Source of the DNA: Carettochelys insculpta
Lineage: Eukaryota; Chordata; Testudines; Carettochelyidae
Direction of reading: 5' to 3'
Assembly (NCBI RefSeq): GCF_033958435.1
Contig: NC_134137.1
Span: forward strand, 123,602,001 to 123,666,000
Length of the DNA stretch: 64,000 nt
In this document: positions 34,360-45,131 of the stretch, one piece after another
Position numbering within the stretch: position 1 is the stretch's first letter
How the letters are laid out: every line of letters starts with the position of its first letter
Position numbers and translations under genes: made by a program
The notes under the pieces: generated by a model
The model's database searches: none
Told to the model about the DNA's origin: nothing
What the model saw: the letters and a program-made list of their open reading frames with translations, nothing else

Positions 34360-35580
34360 ATGGCATCCAGCCAGCCCCCCAGGCGCCCAAAGGGCACCCC
34401 CCACAAGGGGACCCAGGGCTCCCAGCCTGCCAGCCAGAGGGGGAAGAGTCAGTGGGACCCCTCCTGGATGGAGGCTGAGATCCGGGACCTGCTGGGGCTC
34501 TGGAGCGAGGAGGAGGTGCTCCAGGTACTGGGGAGCAAGAGGCAGAACGCAGATGCATTTGCTCGGCTGGCCGAGGGCCTGGCTGCCCGGGGTCACCCTG
34601 CCCACACTCCTGACCACGTCAGGAGTAAGGTAAAGGAGCTGCGGCAGGGTTATGCCCGGGCCCAGGATGCGGCCAGCCTATCTGGGGCCACCCCCGCCAC
34701 TTGCCGCTTTTACAGGGAGCTCACGTCCATCCTGGGCCCCTGGCACACCTCCTCCCCCCAGCCACTCTTTACACATCGGCCGACGAGCCCCAGCAGGCCC
34801 CAGAGACGGAGTCCGCCCCAGAGGCAAGCCCTGCACCCCAGGGCCCTCCCCCAGGAGCCCACCCCTGGGACGCTGGAAGAGGAGGAGGGGGAGTCCTCCA
34901 GCGACGGGGGGCTCCACATCGCCCTCCCGTCCTGCAGCTCCAGCAGGGCGTCCGCCCAAAGGGTGTCCCCCCAAACATGGGAGCAGACTGTCAGGTATGT
35001 ACCCCCCGGTGCACACCCCTGGGGTTAAGGGGCGGGGACAAGAGACATGACCAGGGCCCTCTACACGCCCAGATGACCATGGCCCCAAGGACAGCAGTGG
35101 CATGTCCCTCAGAAGAGTGCATTAGCCCCTGCCCCCCAGCAGGACAGCGCCATGCCCCATCCCTGGGGATGGGGGGAGCGGAACCTAGGGTCCCCTGTCG
35201 GGAGGGGACACCCATCAGCAGCAGCAGCTGCTCGCGACCCTCTGGTGTCAGCTGGAGGTGTCGGAGCGGTGCCTGTGGGTGGAGGAGTGGTGGCTAGAGC
35301 TCCAGGAGCGAGTGCTGGCCTGTGCCAGGAGGCTTGCGGGGCCTTCATGCGCACATTCCACCAGATTGCGCAGCACCTGGCCCCCCCTGCCGCTGTGCCT
35401 GCCGCTCCACCTGCCATCCCTCCACCATCTGCCACCCTGGGGCCTGCCGCCAAGGGGGACCATGGGCCTGTGGACACCGGCCAGCCCTATTTGCCAGTTC
35501 TCCCAGCCACCACCCAGCTTCGACCAGCGCTCTGGCTGAGACATGGGTCGCGCCCCCCAACACCAGGCACTGGACAATAG
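34360..35580 (+). pseudogene. Harbinger trihelix/Myb-like gene, copy B, internally deleted
   Basis: The start MASSQPPRRPKGTPHKG matches copy A. The trihelix-like domain is well kept: PSWMEAEIRDLLGLWSEEEV, then TPDHVRSKVKELRQGYA. The frame slips near 34765, after HTSSP, and an acidic GTLEEEEGESSSDGG part follows in the original frame. At 35215-35230 a CAGCAGCAG tract is joined directly to the QLEVSERC coiled-coil part of the last exon. That removes the donor-distal intron and the acceptor present in copy A. The tail continues to a stop near 35580. Confidence 0.8.
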
Positions 35581-36571
35581 GGTGCAGGGCTGAGGACGTT
35601 GCCCCCCCTTTGTACATATTCCCCCCATGTTTGTAAATAGTTTTTGTTCTTCCCACCCCCATGTACATAGTTCCCCCCTTTCTTCTGTTAATAATAACAT
35701 TGCACTGTTTTGTTTCAAACAACGTTTCCATTTAGTTCAAAGAAAACTGTGGGGGTGTGTGTGCTCTCTGGTGCTCTGTGGTGTGGGCGTGGGGGCAGGG
35801 AGTGCTGTGGAGGATGGGAGGGGTGCAGTGGGTGGCTCACCAGCAGCTGGCCTTGCCAGCATTCATCCTGCAGCCTGGTCAAAATGGGCCCGCAGGGCCT
35901 CCCAGACCTGGATCCCCTCAGGGTCGACCTGGCGACTGGGGGCAGCGGGTGGCTGGACGTCGGCCCTGCCAGCCTCCACAGCCCAGCCCTGGAAGAAGGC
36001 CTCTCCCTTGCTCTCCACCAGGTTGTGGAGTGCACTGCACGCGCCCACAACCTGGGGGATGTTGGTGAGGCCTGCATCCAGGCGGGTGAGGAGACACCTC
36101 CAGCGCCCTTTGAGGCAGCTGAAAGTCAGCTTGACCACCTGAACCACCTGTGTCGGGGTCCATGAGCCAGGGCTGGAGGGGGTACACTGCGTCTGCGATG
36201 ACGCAGAGGGGCAGGGTGGTGACCCCCACAGGGATCTCCTGCTGGGGGATGTAGGTCCCCACCTCCAGCAGGCGGCACAGGTCCGAATTTCTAAACACTC
36301 GGGCACCGTGGGTGCTGCCAGGCCAGCCGACGTAAATGTCCAAGAGGTGGCCCCGGCTGTCGACCAAGGCCTGCAGGACCACGGAATGGTAGCCCTTCCT
36401 ATTGAGGAAGCGTCCTCTGCTGTGCTCTGGGGCACGGATGGGGATATGGGTCCCATCCAGAGCCCCAAAGCAATTTGGGAAGCCCAGGCTGGCAAACCCC
36501 ACGATGGCGGCATCCGGGTCCCCAAGCCACACGAGCCTGTGGAGGAGCAGGGCATTGATTGTGCGGATGAC

Positions 36572-36747
36572 CTGCAGGGGAAGGACATGAGAGAGCACCA
36601 GTGAGGGTTGTGCAGGGTGTGTCCGGCCCTTCCCACAGGGCTCCCCCTTTCCCCACAGGGCTCCTCCCCTCCCCACAGGGCTCCCCCCGCTCCCCACAGG
36701 GCTTCCCCCATCCCCACAGGGCTCCCCCCTCCCCTGGGTCCTCTTAC
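36572..36747 (-). other. Intron of the copy B transposase gene
   Basis: GT-AG intron of 176 nt at the same position as in copy A. It contains tandem CCCCACAGGGCTCC units on +, an expansion not seen in copy A's intron. Confidence 0.8.
36640..36730. repeat. Short tandem repeat (CCCCACAGGGCTCCYCC units) in the copy B intron
   Basis: About five or six imperfect units of 17-20 bp based on TCCCCACAGGGCTCC lie within the transposase intron. Confidence 0.75.
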
Positions 36748-37205
36748 CTCCTTGAGGACAGCTCCGACGGTGGCCTTGCCCACACCGAACTGCTGCCCTA
36801 CGGATCAGTAGCTGTCTGGAGTGGCCAGCTTCCAGACAGCGATGCCGACCCATTTCTCAACAGTGAGGGCACGTCGCATAGGGGTGTCCTGGTGCCGTAA
36901 GGCAGGGGTGAGCCACTGGCAGAGCTCCAGGAATGTCTGCCGGCTCATCCGGAAGTTCCAGAGCCAGCGGTCGTTGTCCCACTTGCCGAGCACCAGCCGC
37001 TCCCACCAGTCTGTGCTCGTGGGGTATCTCCACAGCCGGCGGCGTGTGTGGTGGCGGGGAGGCTGGGAGGGCAGCAAGGTCTGGGGCTGCCTCCTCATCC
37101 CCTGGGGGCAGCTCCTCTTCCACAAATAAAATATGGTCAGCTGCCTCCTGCATGGCACTGAGCAGGGCAGCCACTGGTCCTGCAGGGGCGGGTGTGGGAG
37201 CCTCT

Positions 37206-37207
<2 letters not shown>

Positions 37208-37237
<30 letters not shown>
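37208..37237. repeat. (CTG)10 microsatellite, polyQ-coding on minus
   Basis: Ten perfect CTG units at the copy B transposase N-terminus, against thirteen in copy A. Confidence 0.95.
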
Positions 37238-37238
<1 letters not shown>

Positions 37239-37605
37239 GGGTCCATGCTGCTTACACGGGGTGTGCATGCTTGTGGCTCTGCAGACCGTGTGCTGTGCAG
37301 GCTGAGTGTGTCTGGGAGGGGCCCTTTAAGGTAGCGGCTTGCTGTTGCCTGGGAAGTGCTAGTCCGCCCTGTGACCCTGTCTGCAGCTGTTCCTGGCACC
37401 CTTATTTCAATGTGGGCCACTTTGGTGTGTAGACGCTCCCCTTCAGCGCCTACTTCTATGTAGTGCTGCCCTATGTCGATGATGAACATTGACAGCACCA
37501 GCCCTGGAGGACGTGTAGACGCTATTCATCGAAATAGCTTATTTCGATTTCACTACATCGAAATAAGCTATTTCGATGTAGCATTCACGTGTAGACGTAG
37601 CTTTT

Positions 37606-38061
37606 GGTGGTTAAGAGTGTCATTGTTCCAACAGAATGAACCTGTCATGGGTGGGCATATAAAGGGAGAGAGAAAGTCTCTCAGGTAACTATAACCTCTT
37701 CCATTTAGAGCTTTGAACCCTCAGTTTTGCCATGCAATATTATTCATTAAACACATGTTTTAATGTAGCTTTGGAGATATAGCGATCTATTTCAGAAGGC
37801 TCTGTGCCTGTGCTTTTGCAAATGGTGAAGTCTTCCAACTCACCATATGTATCCATTCAGAGAAACGTTCATCACAAGCTAAGTACATAGTGAGCAAGAT
37901 AGGCAGCTATTTCCAGTTGTTCCTGACCTCCCTATCAGCAAAACAGTAAACATTTTGACACAATGTTTACAACAAATATCAACAATAGTTTGTCTTAGAT
38001 ACAGCAGCACGGCATCTACCTTGTTTCAAAGGGAAAAAATGCAGTTAGAACAAGAGCTAAG
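37606..38061. other. Intergenic DNA between two transposons
   Basis: No gene or repeat is recognised. Confidence 0.4.
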
Positions 38062-38069
38062 ATTATGAT

Positions 38070-38590
38070 TAGGGCCCTACCAAATTTCATTTAATGAAAA
38101 ATGCATCATAGAGGGTGAAATCTGATCTTTTGCATACCTCTGCGTTATACTCCAGAGATGCAAGGGGCAGCCCAGCATTTCTCAAACTCAGGACCCTGAC
38201 CCAAGCAGGGACCATGCAATATTGCCACCCTTACTTCTGCGCTGCACATGCTGACTAAGGGCCTAGTTGTGAAGGCTGCAGCGCTGCCTCCAGAGCTGGG
38301 TGGCCAGAGGGCAGCAGCCACTAGCAGGACCCTGGATTTGAGGGCAGAACAGTTTTCACTCCCTGGCCACCTGGCTCTAAAGGCTGCACTGTTACCAGCA
38401 ACAGTTCAGAAGTACAAGTGACAATAGCTTGACCCCCATATAATAACCTTGTGACCTCTTCACAACTCTCTGTTGGGTTAGGACTTCTCACTTACAATAT
38501 TGTGAAATTTCAAATTTACGAAAATTCTTATTTTTGAAATCCCATGGCCATGGAATTGACCAAAATGGACCGTGAATTTGGAAGGCCCTA
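38070..38590. mobile_element. hAT-type non-autonomous element (TAGGGCCCTACCAAA ends)
   Basis: The ends are TAGGGCCCTACCAAATTTC and GAATTTGGAAGGCCCTA. The 8-bp flanks ATTATGAT (38062-38069 and 38591-38598) are identical. That duplication length, with TAGGG-type ends, identifies the hAT superfamily. The interior, including CTTCTGCGCTGC and GAGCTGGGTGGCC, is shared with 23465-24204. It is non-coding. Confidence 0.92.
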
Positions 38591-38627
38591 ATTATGATTC
38601 ATTTTACATTTCAGGTTAACTCCTTTC

Positions 38628-39760
38628 AGTCATAAGAGAAGCCATTACTGTCTCAGACCAAAGGTCCTTCTAGCTCAGCATCCCGTCTGCTGACAGTGGC
38701 CAGTGCCAGGTGACCCAGATGTGGTGGACCGAAGACAATGATAAAGTGACTTGTCTCCTGCCATCCATCTCCAGCCTCTGACAAACAGAGACCAGGGACA
38801 TCATCCCTATGCCCTGGCTAATAGACTTTTATGGACCTAACCTCCATTAATTTATCTAGCTCCTCTCTGAACTCTCTTATAGTCCTAGCCTGAATTCACA
38901 GCCTCCTCTGGCAAGGAGTTCCACAGGTTGACTGTGCGCTGTGTGAAAAAGAACTTTCTTTTATTAGTTTTAAACCTGCTACCCATTAATTTCATTTGGT
39001 GTCCTCTACTTCTTATATTATGGGAACAAGTGAAAAACTTTTCTTTATTCACCCTCTCCACACTACTCATGAAATTATATACCTCTGTCATATCCCCCCT
39101 TCAGTCTCCTCTTTTCTGAACTGAAAAGTCCCAGTCTCTGTAACGTCTTTGCATATGGGACCCGTTCCAAACCCCTAATCATTTTAGTTGCCCTTTTCTG
39201 AACCTTTTCTAATGCCAAAATATCTTTTTTGAGGCAAGGAGACCACATCTGTACACAGTATTCAAGATATGGGCATACCATAGTTTTGTAAAGGGTCAGT
39301 AAAATATTCTCTGTCTTAGTTTCTATCACTTTTTTAATAATTCCTAACATCCCATTTGCTTTTTTGACTGCCGCTGCACATTGCGTGCATGTTTTCAAAG
39401 AACTATCCAGGATAACCCCAAGATCTCTTTCCTGATTAGTTGTAGGTAAATTAGCTCCCATCATATTGACTGTATATGTGGGGTTATTTTTTCCAATGTA
39501 GATTACTTTACACTTATCCACATTAAATTTCATTTGCCATTTTGTTGCCCAGTTACTCAGTTTGGTGAGATCTTTTTCAAGTCCTTCACAGTCTGCTTTC
39601 ATCTTGACAATTTTGAACAGTTTAGTATCATCCACAATCATTACCACCTCCCTACTCACTCCTTTCTCTAGATCATTTATGAATAAGTTGAATAGGATCA
39701 GTCCTAAGACTGATCCTGGGGGAACACCACTTGTTACCCTTCTCCAGTCAGAAAATTTAC
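38628..39760 (-). mobile_element. CR1-group LINE, 5'-truncated
   Basis: The left edge contains CAGACCAAAGGTCCTTCTAG and GACAGTGGCCAGTGCCAGGT, the 3' region of a second sauropsid CR1 subfamily. It carries the C-terminal half of the reverse transcriptase on the minus strand. The 5' truncation is near 39740-39760. Confidence 0.85.
38885..39659 (-). pseudogene. CR1 ORF2 reverse transcriptase C-terminus
   Basis: The piece 39659-39075 begins just before VDDTKLFKIV, the tail of the catalytic FADD box, with Ala replaced by Val. It continues through LSNWATKWQMKFNVDKCKVI, RDLGVILDSSLK and CPYLEYCVQMWSP to RLGLFSSEKRRLKGG. A frameshift near 39080 leads to the final piece 39091-38885, which contains TVNLWNSLPEEAV. 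Both are typical CR1 C-terminal landmarks. The copy is dead. Confidence 0.85.
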
Positions 39761-39764
39761 AACA

Positions 39765-40425
39765 TTTCCCCTTATTTCAAGTCTATGATGTTGGTTCACT
39801 TTATTTTTTGTGCAATACATTGAGCTGTCATATGACTGCTGTCTACATAATAATTAATTGGCTGAAAAGGGAACATGGCTTCTTCCTATATAAAAGATGA
39901 AAAAGATAAAGTATCCTCTGTGGAGCGTTAGTAAAACAGCCATAATTCCACTGAAGAATTCCATTCCTGACGTTAAGTGAGTTTGATTAACTGGGTTTCA
40001 TGTGTTATGTCTGTGTTATTTCGCTCAGGTTCTTTTGCTGCACTCACCACTGTTGTTTCTGAGAGAGCGGTATCTATGTCATGTGATTGGTTCTGTACTC
40101 CCGGCAGAGCTGGTCAAAAGCATCACTTATTTTGCTCTTGATTGATCAGAATTTTTCATGACAGACTTGCCAGTTTGGTTAAAAGCATTTCAGGTTTATA
40201 TAAACACAAACAAACCCCAAAACTGGGGGAGGGAGAAATTAGTTTTTCAAAAGAAAAACAAAAATCAAAGGAAAAGAGCTGCTGAGTTAGGAAGTGACCA
40301 GTTCTGTGCACCTGGACCTTGACTAACTTGTAAGCATTGATATAGAATTGGTTTCATTTTTGTATTGAACCAAAATAGAATGATATATAATTCTAAATTT
40401 GCAAACAAAATTCTTTCTTAAAGGA
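39765..40425. other. Intergenic DNA, nothing recognised
   Basis: No gene or repeat family is recognised. Confidence 0.4.
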
Positions 40426-40427
40426 AC

Positions 40428-40836
40428 AACAACAGATATTTTAGAGCATAAACTTTCATGGGCAAAGACCCACTTCATCAGATGCCTGAGTGGCAGGGGG
40501 AGGGTTTCAGAGGGGTGTTTAAAGAGTGAGGTCCCAGTAAAAGGGAGGGCCAGAGCTGACAAGGGCTCTTCAATCAAAGTGGAAATGGCCCATTATCAGT
40601 AGTAGGTATCAAAAGAGATAAAAACAAGTCAGATCAGACAGGGGGATGTGGTCCGTTGTCAGAGTCTAATGTAGAGATGTAAATACCCGGGGCAGAGAAG
40701 CTTGTTTTCTTCCTGATGAAGCGAGTCTTTGCCCACGAAAGCTTATGCTCCAATATATCTGTTAGTCTATAAGGTGCCACAAGATTTCTTGTTGTTCTCG
40801 AAGACACAGACTAACACGGCTACCCCTCTGATATTT
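40428..40836. mobile_element. Inverted-repeat interspersed element (GGTGCCACA / TTAGTCT family), longer copy
   Basis: The left end AGAGCATAAACTTTCATGGG and GACCCACTTCATCAGATGC mirror the right part GATGAAGCGAGTCTTTGCCC and CGAAAGCTTATGCTC. The right end finishes GACACAGACTAACACGGCTACCCC. About 240 bp of unrelated interior separates the arms. The arrangement of inverted terminal arms with a tail could suit a Penelope-like element, but no protein part is present and the class is uncertain. Confidence 0.6.
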
Positions 40837-41235
40837 TCTTAAAAGATTTCACGTTAGAAATATGTCTGTCTAACTCCCCAGGATAAGACTACATTTCCTT
40901 TACAAATGTCTGGACGTGAACTGGCAGGAGACTCAACTTCCTCCCCATTGCCATAAAAGTGTACACCCCAGATGTTCCATCTACAGCCCATGAGCCTGTA
41001 CTGTCACCTGCCTGTTTTGTTCTGTCATGTTAATTGGGTTATGGTGTTGGGTGTATACTGCTGAATTTACATATTTTAAATGCATAGTAAGGATTCCAAA
41101 AGTGGTATAGCCCACCAGAATTTGCCAAACTCTACTAAATCTTTCATAGGCTAATGTGTTGGTGAAATGACAAATATTCTGTCTTTTTTTTCTTTGCAAC
41201 TGAAAGAAGAATCATCAAAAAAACAACTAATTCAT
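40837..41235. other. Intergenic DNA, nothing recognised
   Basis: No gene or repeat is recognised. Confidence 0.4.
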
Positions 41236-41238
41236 AGA

Positions 41239-41674
41239 GACCGTGTCTACACTAGTCAAAAACTTTGAAATGGCCATGCAAATGGCCATTTCGAAGTTTA
41301 CTAATGAAGCGCTGAAATACACATTCAGTGCCTCATTAGCATGCGGGTGGCCACGGCACTTCAAAATTGACGTGGCTCGCCACCGCACGGCTCGTCCAGA
41401 AGGGCCTCCTTTTCGAAAGGACCCCACCTACTTCGAAGTCCCCTTATTCCCATCTGCTCATAGGAATAAGGGGACTTCGAAGTAGCCGGGGTCCTTTTGA
41501 AAAGGAGCCCTGTCTGGACAAGCGACGCGGCAGCGAGCCGCGTCAACTTCGAAGTGCCGTGGATGTCCACATACTAATGAGGTGCTGAATATGTATTTCA
41601 GCACTTCATTAGTAAACTTCTAAATGGCCATTTGCATGGCCATTTCAAAGTTTTTGGCTAGTGTAGACATAACC
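41239..41674. mobile_element. MITE with TGTCTACACTAG termini (type 4)
   Basis: The ends GACCGTGTCTACACTAG and CTAGTGTAGACATAACC are flanked by AGA at 41236-41238 and 41675-41677. Long inner inverted arms contain AAATGGCCATTTGCATGG-like words. TTCGAAG motifs recur (ACTTCGAAGT at 41430 and 41476). The next MITE starts immediately after the right AGA. Confidence 0.88.
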
Positions 41675-41677
41675 AGA

Positions 41678-42067
41678 AGGTGAGTTTACACTCGCATTTC
41701 TCATTCGAAAGCGGTATGCAAATGAGGTAAATTGAAAACGCAAATGAGATATACATTTGCATATTCCAATTTTGAAAGAGCTTCTTTCGAAAGAAGAAAG
41801 TCAGTGTAGACGCTGCTCTTTGGAAAGTAAACCCCATCTTTGAAAGAATCCTTTTTCCCATTAAATAAAGGGAAGGATTCTTTCAAAGATGGGTTTACTT
41901 TCGAAACAGCAGTGCCTACACTGGCTTTCTTCTTTTGAAAGAAGCTCTTTTGAAAGTAGAATATGCAAATGAGGTGCCAGATATGCAAATGTATATCTCA
42001 TTTGCGTTTTCAATTTATCTCATTTGCATGCCTCTTTCGAACGAGGAATGCAAGTGTAGACACACCC
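41678..42067. mobile_element. MITE with TTTACACTCGCAT termini (type 5), back-to-back with the previous one
   Basis: The ends AGGTGAGTTTACACTCGCAT and AAGTGTAGACACACCC are flanked by AGA at 41675-41677 and 42068-42070. The left AGA is the right duplication of the preceding MITE. The inner arms carry TTCGAAAG and ATGCAAATGAGGT motifs in mirror order. Confidence 0.86.
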
Positions 42068-42301
42068 AGAATGTATAGAGAGGTCTACAATGGAGCTGAG
42101 GCTGATGACATGAATCCAGATAGATGAGACTCATTCTGATTCCTATTTGATGGGTCAATATTTGTCTGAACATCAAACTGTTTTCTGGTGGTTTGATCAC
42201 TGTTTTTCTCAGAACAGTCCCTTCACCGGTGGCCAGGTGAGGCATAGTCACCATCTGGAGCTTTTTGGCTGCCTCTGGTGATTTTGATTTGCAGTCACTG
42301 A

Positions 42302-43051
42302 GGCTACATCTATGCAGCAAAATTATTTTGAAATAATATCTGGTATATCTACACTACACACATACTATTTCAAAATTTCATAAGCTTCATTGCAGGAGGA
42401 ATAATGCCTATTTCAAAATAGGTATTTTAAAATAGGTGTTGTTAAGACACATATAGACTACGACTACACTAGCCCCTTCTTTTCAAAAGGGGAATGGCAA
42501 TGAGTGAGCAGGGAAGATGCTAATAAGGTGCTTTCATGAATATGCAGCACCTCATTAGCATAATGGCAGGCTCAGGGATTTGAAATTGCCACTTTCGAAT
42601 CGTACACTGCCCATGTAGCTGGGGGGCCTTTCAAAAGGATCCTCTGGACTTCGAAAGCCCCTTATGCCTAAAACCAAATAGGAATAAGGGGCTTTCAAAG
42701 ATTGGAATATCCTTCCGAAAGGTCCCCACCTACACAGGCAGCGTGCCCTGGCCACCATTATGCTAATTAGGCACCACATCTTCATAGAAGCACCTCACTA
42801 GCATCTTCCAACCTCGCTCATTACCATGTCCCTTTCGAAAAGAAGGGGCTAGTGTAGATGTAGCCATAAGCCATAGTGGTGTCCAATGGTGCTATTTCGA
42901 AATAGGCACTATGTGTCCAGACATGCTATTTTGAAATAGCTAGGTACTATTTCAAAATGCATTCTTGTGTGTAGCTGTGTTAGTTCAAAATAAGCTGTTT
43001 GAAAAATCTCTTCCATAATGGATTATTTCAAAATAACACTACTGTGTAGCC
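42302..43051. mobile_element. MITE (type 2) interrupted by another MITE
   Basis: The ends GGCTACATCTATGCAGC and CTACTGTGTAGCC are flanked by exact TGA at 42299-42301 and 43052-43054. The interior has TATTTCAAAATAGG and TATTTCGAAATAGGCACTAT motifs shared with 2162-2531 and 44146-45280. Removing the nested element leaves about 337 bp. Confidence 0.88.
42456..42865. mobile_element. MITE (type 6) nested in the type 2 MITE
   Basis: The ends GACTACGACTACACTAGCC and GGCTAGTGTAGATGTAGCC are flanked by exact ATA at 42453-42455 and 42866-42868. The inner arms mirror each other (CCCCTTCTTTTCAAAAGGGG against CCCTTTCGAAAAGAAGGGG). Confidence 0.9.
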
Positions 43052-43084
43052 TGAGAGCAGGGTAACATCACTGAAAACTAACAG

Positions 43085-43205
43085 AGAGATAGCTGTGCTA
43101 GTCTGTATACTATTAAAACAAAAAAGCAGTCCAGTAGCACTTTAAGGGCTAACAAAATAATTTATTAGGTGATAACTTTCATAGGACAGACCCACTTACT
43201 GTCTG
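43085..43205. repeat. Inverted-repeat element family, left half only
   Basis: The segment reads AGATAGCTGTGCTAGTCTG, then CAGTCCAGTAGCACTTTAAG and GGCTAACAAAATAATTTATT, then GATAACTTTCATAGGACAG. It is the left arm of the family seen complete at 53289-53485. Confidence 0.65.
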
Positions 43206-43215
43206 CACATCAGGA

Positions 43216-44055
43216 ACGCAAGAACTAGCGTCCTTTGAGGTTTTGTTTAATGTCTTCTGTTTTCCTGTGGGACTGAACCTCAGAGGTAGTTATGACACAT
43301 AACTGTGGTGCAGATGAAATAGCTCCTACCTTGGCAGTCTGACAGCCACTTTCTATTCAAAATGTAACATTCTCTCTCACATGCATTTGGGTAACATTTT
43401 GACATTCTTGTGCTAGTAATTCTTCTGCTTCAAGCCTCAGAGCCGGAGACCCTATATATAAAGGTGGCAGAATTTGATTCTATTTGTTGTAATTTCAACT
43501 GATAATATTGATATTTCTTTTTAAACATGCTTACATTTTTTACTGATTCTGATTTCCAGTTGGGCAAAATTAGAAGTTTTAAGCATTTTCACTGGTTGAT
43601 TTCTAAAGCTTCGTAACTGTCAAAACACAAATTGTCAACCTCTTTTGTGTCAAACATACCAAGTAAATTTCCTTGGCATCTGAGATCTCACGCAGCATTA
43701 TTTCCTACTTTGTCCATCTGTAAATTTCAATTATTTTAATTTTAATTTCACTTTCTATTATTAGAGACAGAAATATTTTTCCTCAGTTTGCATGTATGGT
43801 GAAACTGATTTTTACTGACATTTTACTGATAAAAATCTAGCCCTACCCAGCGTAACTCTAAAGTATGGCAAGAACACAATATTCTAACAACACTAAGCAT
43901 GTGTCAGCCACTATATTTCAGATGTATGGTGGTCTTCTGAGTCAAAAGTGAATGAAGAAAGAGACATGCTTCATTCAACAGCACACTCGACACTTTCACG
44001 TGCTGTAAGGGTCTCAGCTTTAAAGGGAAATGCAACAGCAGCTTCACAGGCAGGC
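43216..44055. other. Intergenic DNA, nothing recognised
   Basis: No gene or repeat family is recognised in this AT-rich part. Confidence 0.4.
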
Positions 44056-44397
44056 CTCAGTTGTAGGGTTACCAAGTGCCTGTTTTTCTACTGGAACACC
44101 CAGTTGAAAAGAGACCCTGGTCAACAATGCCAACTGAGCCAGTAAGGCTACGGCCACATAGCAAAGTTATTTTGAGACAACAGCCGTTATTTTGAAATGA
44201 CTTAGCTACGTCTACACTACTCCCATGTTATTGCCATGTAAATTAGAACTAGCTGGTGCATTATTTCAAATATTTTCAATCTCATTGCAGGAGGAACAAC
44301 ACCTATTTTGAAATAGTTGCTTCTAAGGCATGAAATAGCGCTATTTAGAAATAGGCCATAATGGCATCCAATGGCACTATTTCAAAACAGGCACTAT

Positions 44398-44841
44398 GGT
44401 TACATCTACACTACAGAGATCTTTAGAAAGAAGCCCTTCTGGAAGACCTCTTCGGAAAGAACTTCTTTTGAAAGAATGCGTCCACACACAAAAAAGAGGA
44501 TCGAAAAAGTGAGCTGCTCTTCTGAAAGAGACTGTCCACACAGCCCCCGTTCTTTCAAAAGAACGGGCCAGGGATCGAAAAATCAGGCACCAAGTGGACT
44601 GCTCTTTCAAAAGTAGGGCCCCAAGGAGCATCTACACATGTTTTCTTTCAAAGGAAGGTTTCCAAAGAGGGGTGCTTTTCCTGAAACGGGAAAGGAAGAG
44701 CACTTTCGAAAAGAGCACCACATTATTTGTATTTACTTTCAAATGAACGCCTTTTGTGTGTAGACGCTACCTGGGATCTTTCAAAAGAGACCCCTCCTTT
44801 TGAAAAATCTTTCAAAAGGACTTGGTAGTGTAGACCCAGCC
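44398..44841. mobile_element. MITE (type 7, CTTTCRAAAG-rich), first of a tandem pair
   Basis: The ends GGTTACATCTACACTACAG and GTAGTGTAGACCCAGCC are flanked by TAT at 44395-44397 and 44842-44844. The interior is dense in CTTTTGAAAG and CTTTCAAAAG motifs. It is related to the element at 45502-45904. Confidence 0.88.
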
Positions 44842-44844
44842 TAT

Positions 44845-45131
44845 GGCTGGATTTACACTTTCCTTGACTATTGCCGGCTGCTACGCAATTTTTAGGTACG
44901 CCAATTGCATACCAAAAATCAATTTAGCAGCTGTCGATATTAATCCCTGTCTTCACTCAGAATGCCGATGGAAGCTTTCCTCCCATCTGCACTCCTTAAT
45001 CCTTGCTAGCTTGCAAGGAGTTCCGTAGTCCACATTGATCCTGGAATGCTCCATTTTGCACATGCATGAAACAACACCCCGGAAGATCAAACCTAAGTGT
45101 TTGATCTTCCATGGTGAGTGTTGACCCAGCC
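44845..45131. mobile_element. MITE (type 8), second of a tandem pair
   Basis: The ends GGCTGGATTTACACTTTCC and GAGTGTTGACCCAGCC are flanked by TAT at 44842-44844 and 45132-45134. The left TAT is the right copy of the preceding MITE's duplication. The interior (AATTTTTAGGTACGCCAATT, GGAGTTCCGTAG, TTGATCTTCC) matches the MITE at 54738-55019. Confidence 0.86.

Larger units (their letters stand above)
35863..37246 (-). pseudogene. HARBI1-like transposase, copy B, catalytically dead
   Basis: The ATG at 37244-37246 starts MDPQ with ten glutamines. The N-terminal and nuclease frames differ, as in copy A but with a different slip. The intron is kept (36572-36747; GAG|GTAAGA, CCTGCAG). The codon 36805-36807 is TGA where copy A has CGA, a CpG transition. 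The first Asp (36455-36457) and second Asp (36191-36193) are kept. GSTHDARVF has become GSTHGARVF. The segment that should hold the catalytic Glu (NHARQVVERSFG in copy A) is deleted or rearranged near 36120-36165, with a frame change. The C-terminal tail to 35863 is well conserved. Confidence 0.88.
33924..37602 (+). mobile_element. Degraded PIF/Harbinger transposon (copy B, 3679 bp)
   Basis: The ends AGCCGCATCTACACTAG and CACGTGTAGACGTAGCT are flanked by exact TTT at 33921-33923 and 37603-37605. Gene order and orientation match copy A. It is about 1.1 kb shorter, mainly because about 0.8 kb of the first gene is missing. The missing part is homologous to copy A from the CAG tract at ~5960 to ~6743. 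Both genes are broken. Confidence 0.94.
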
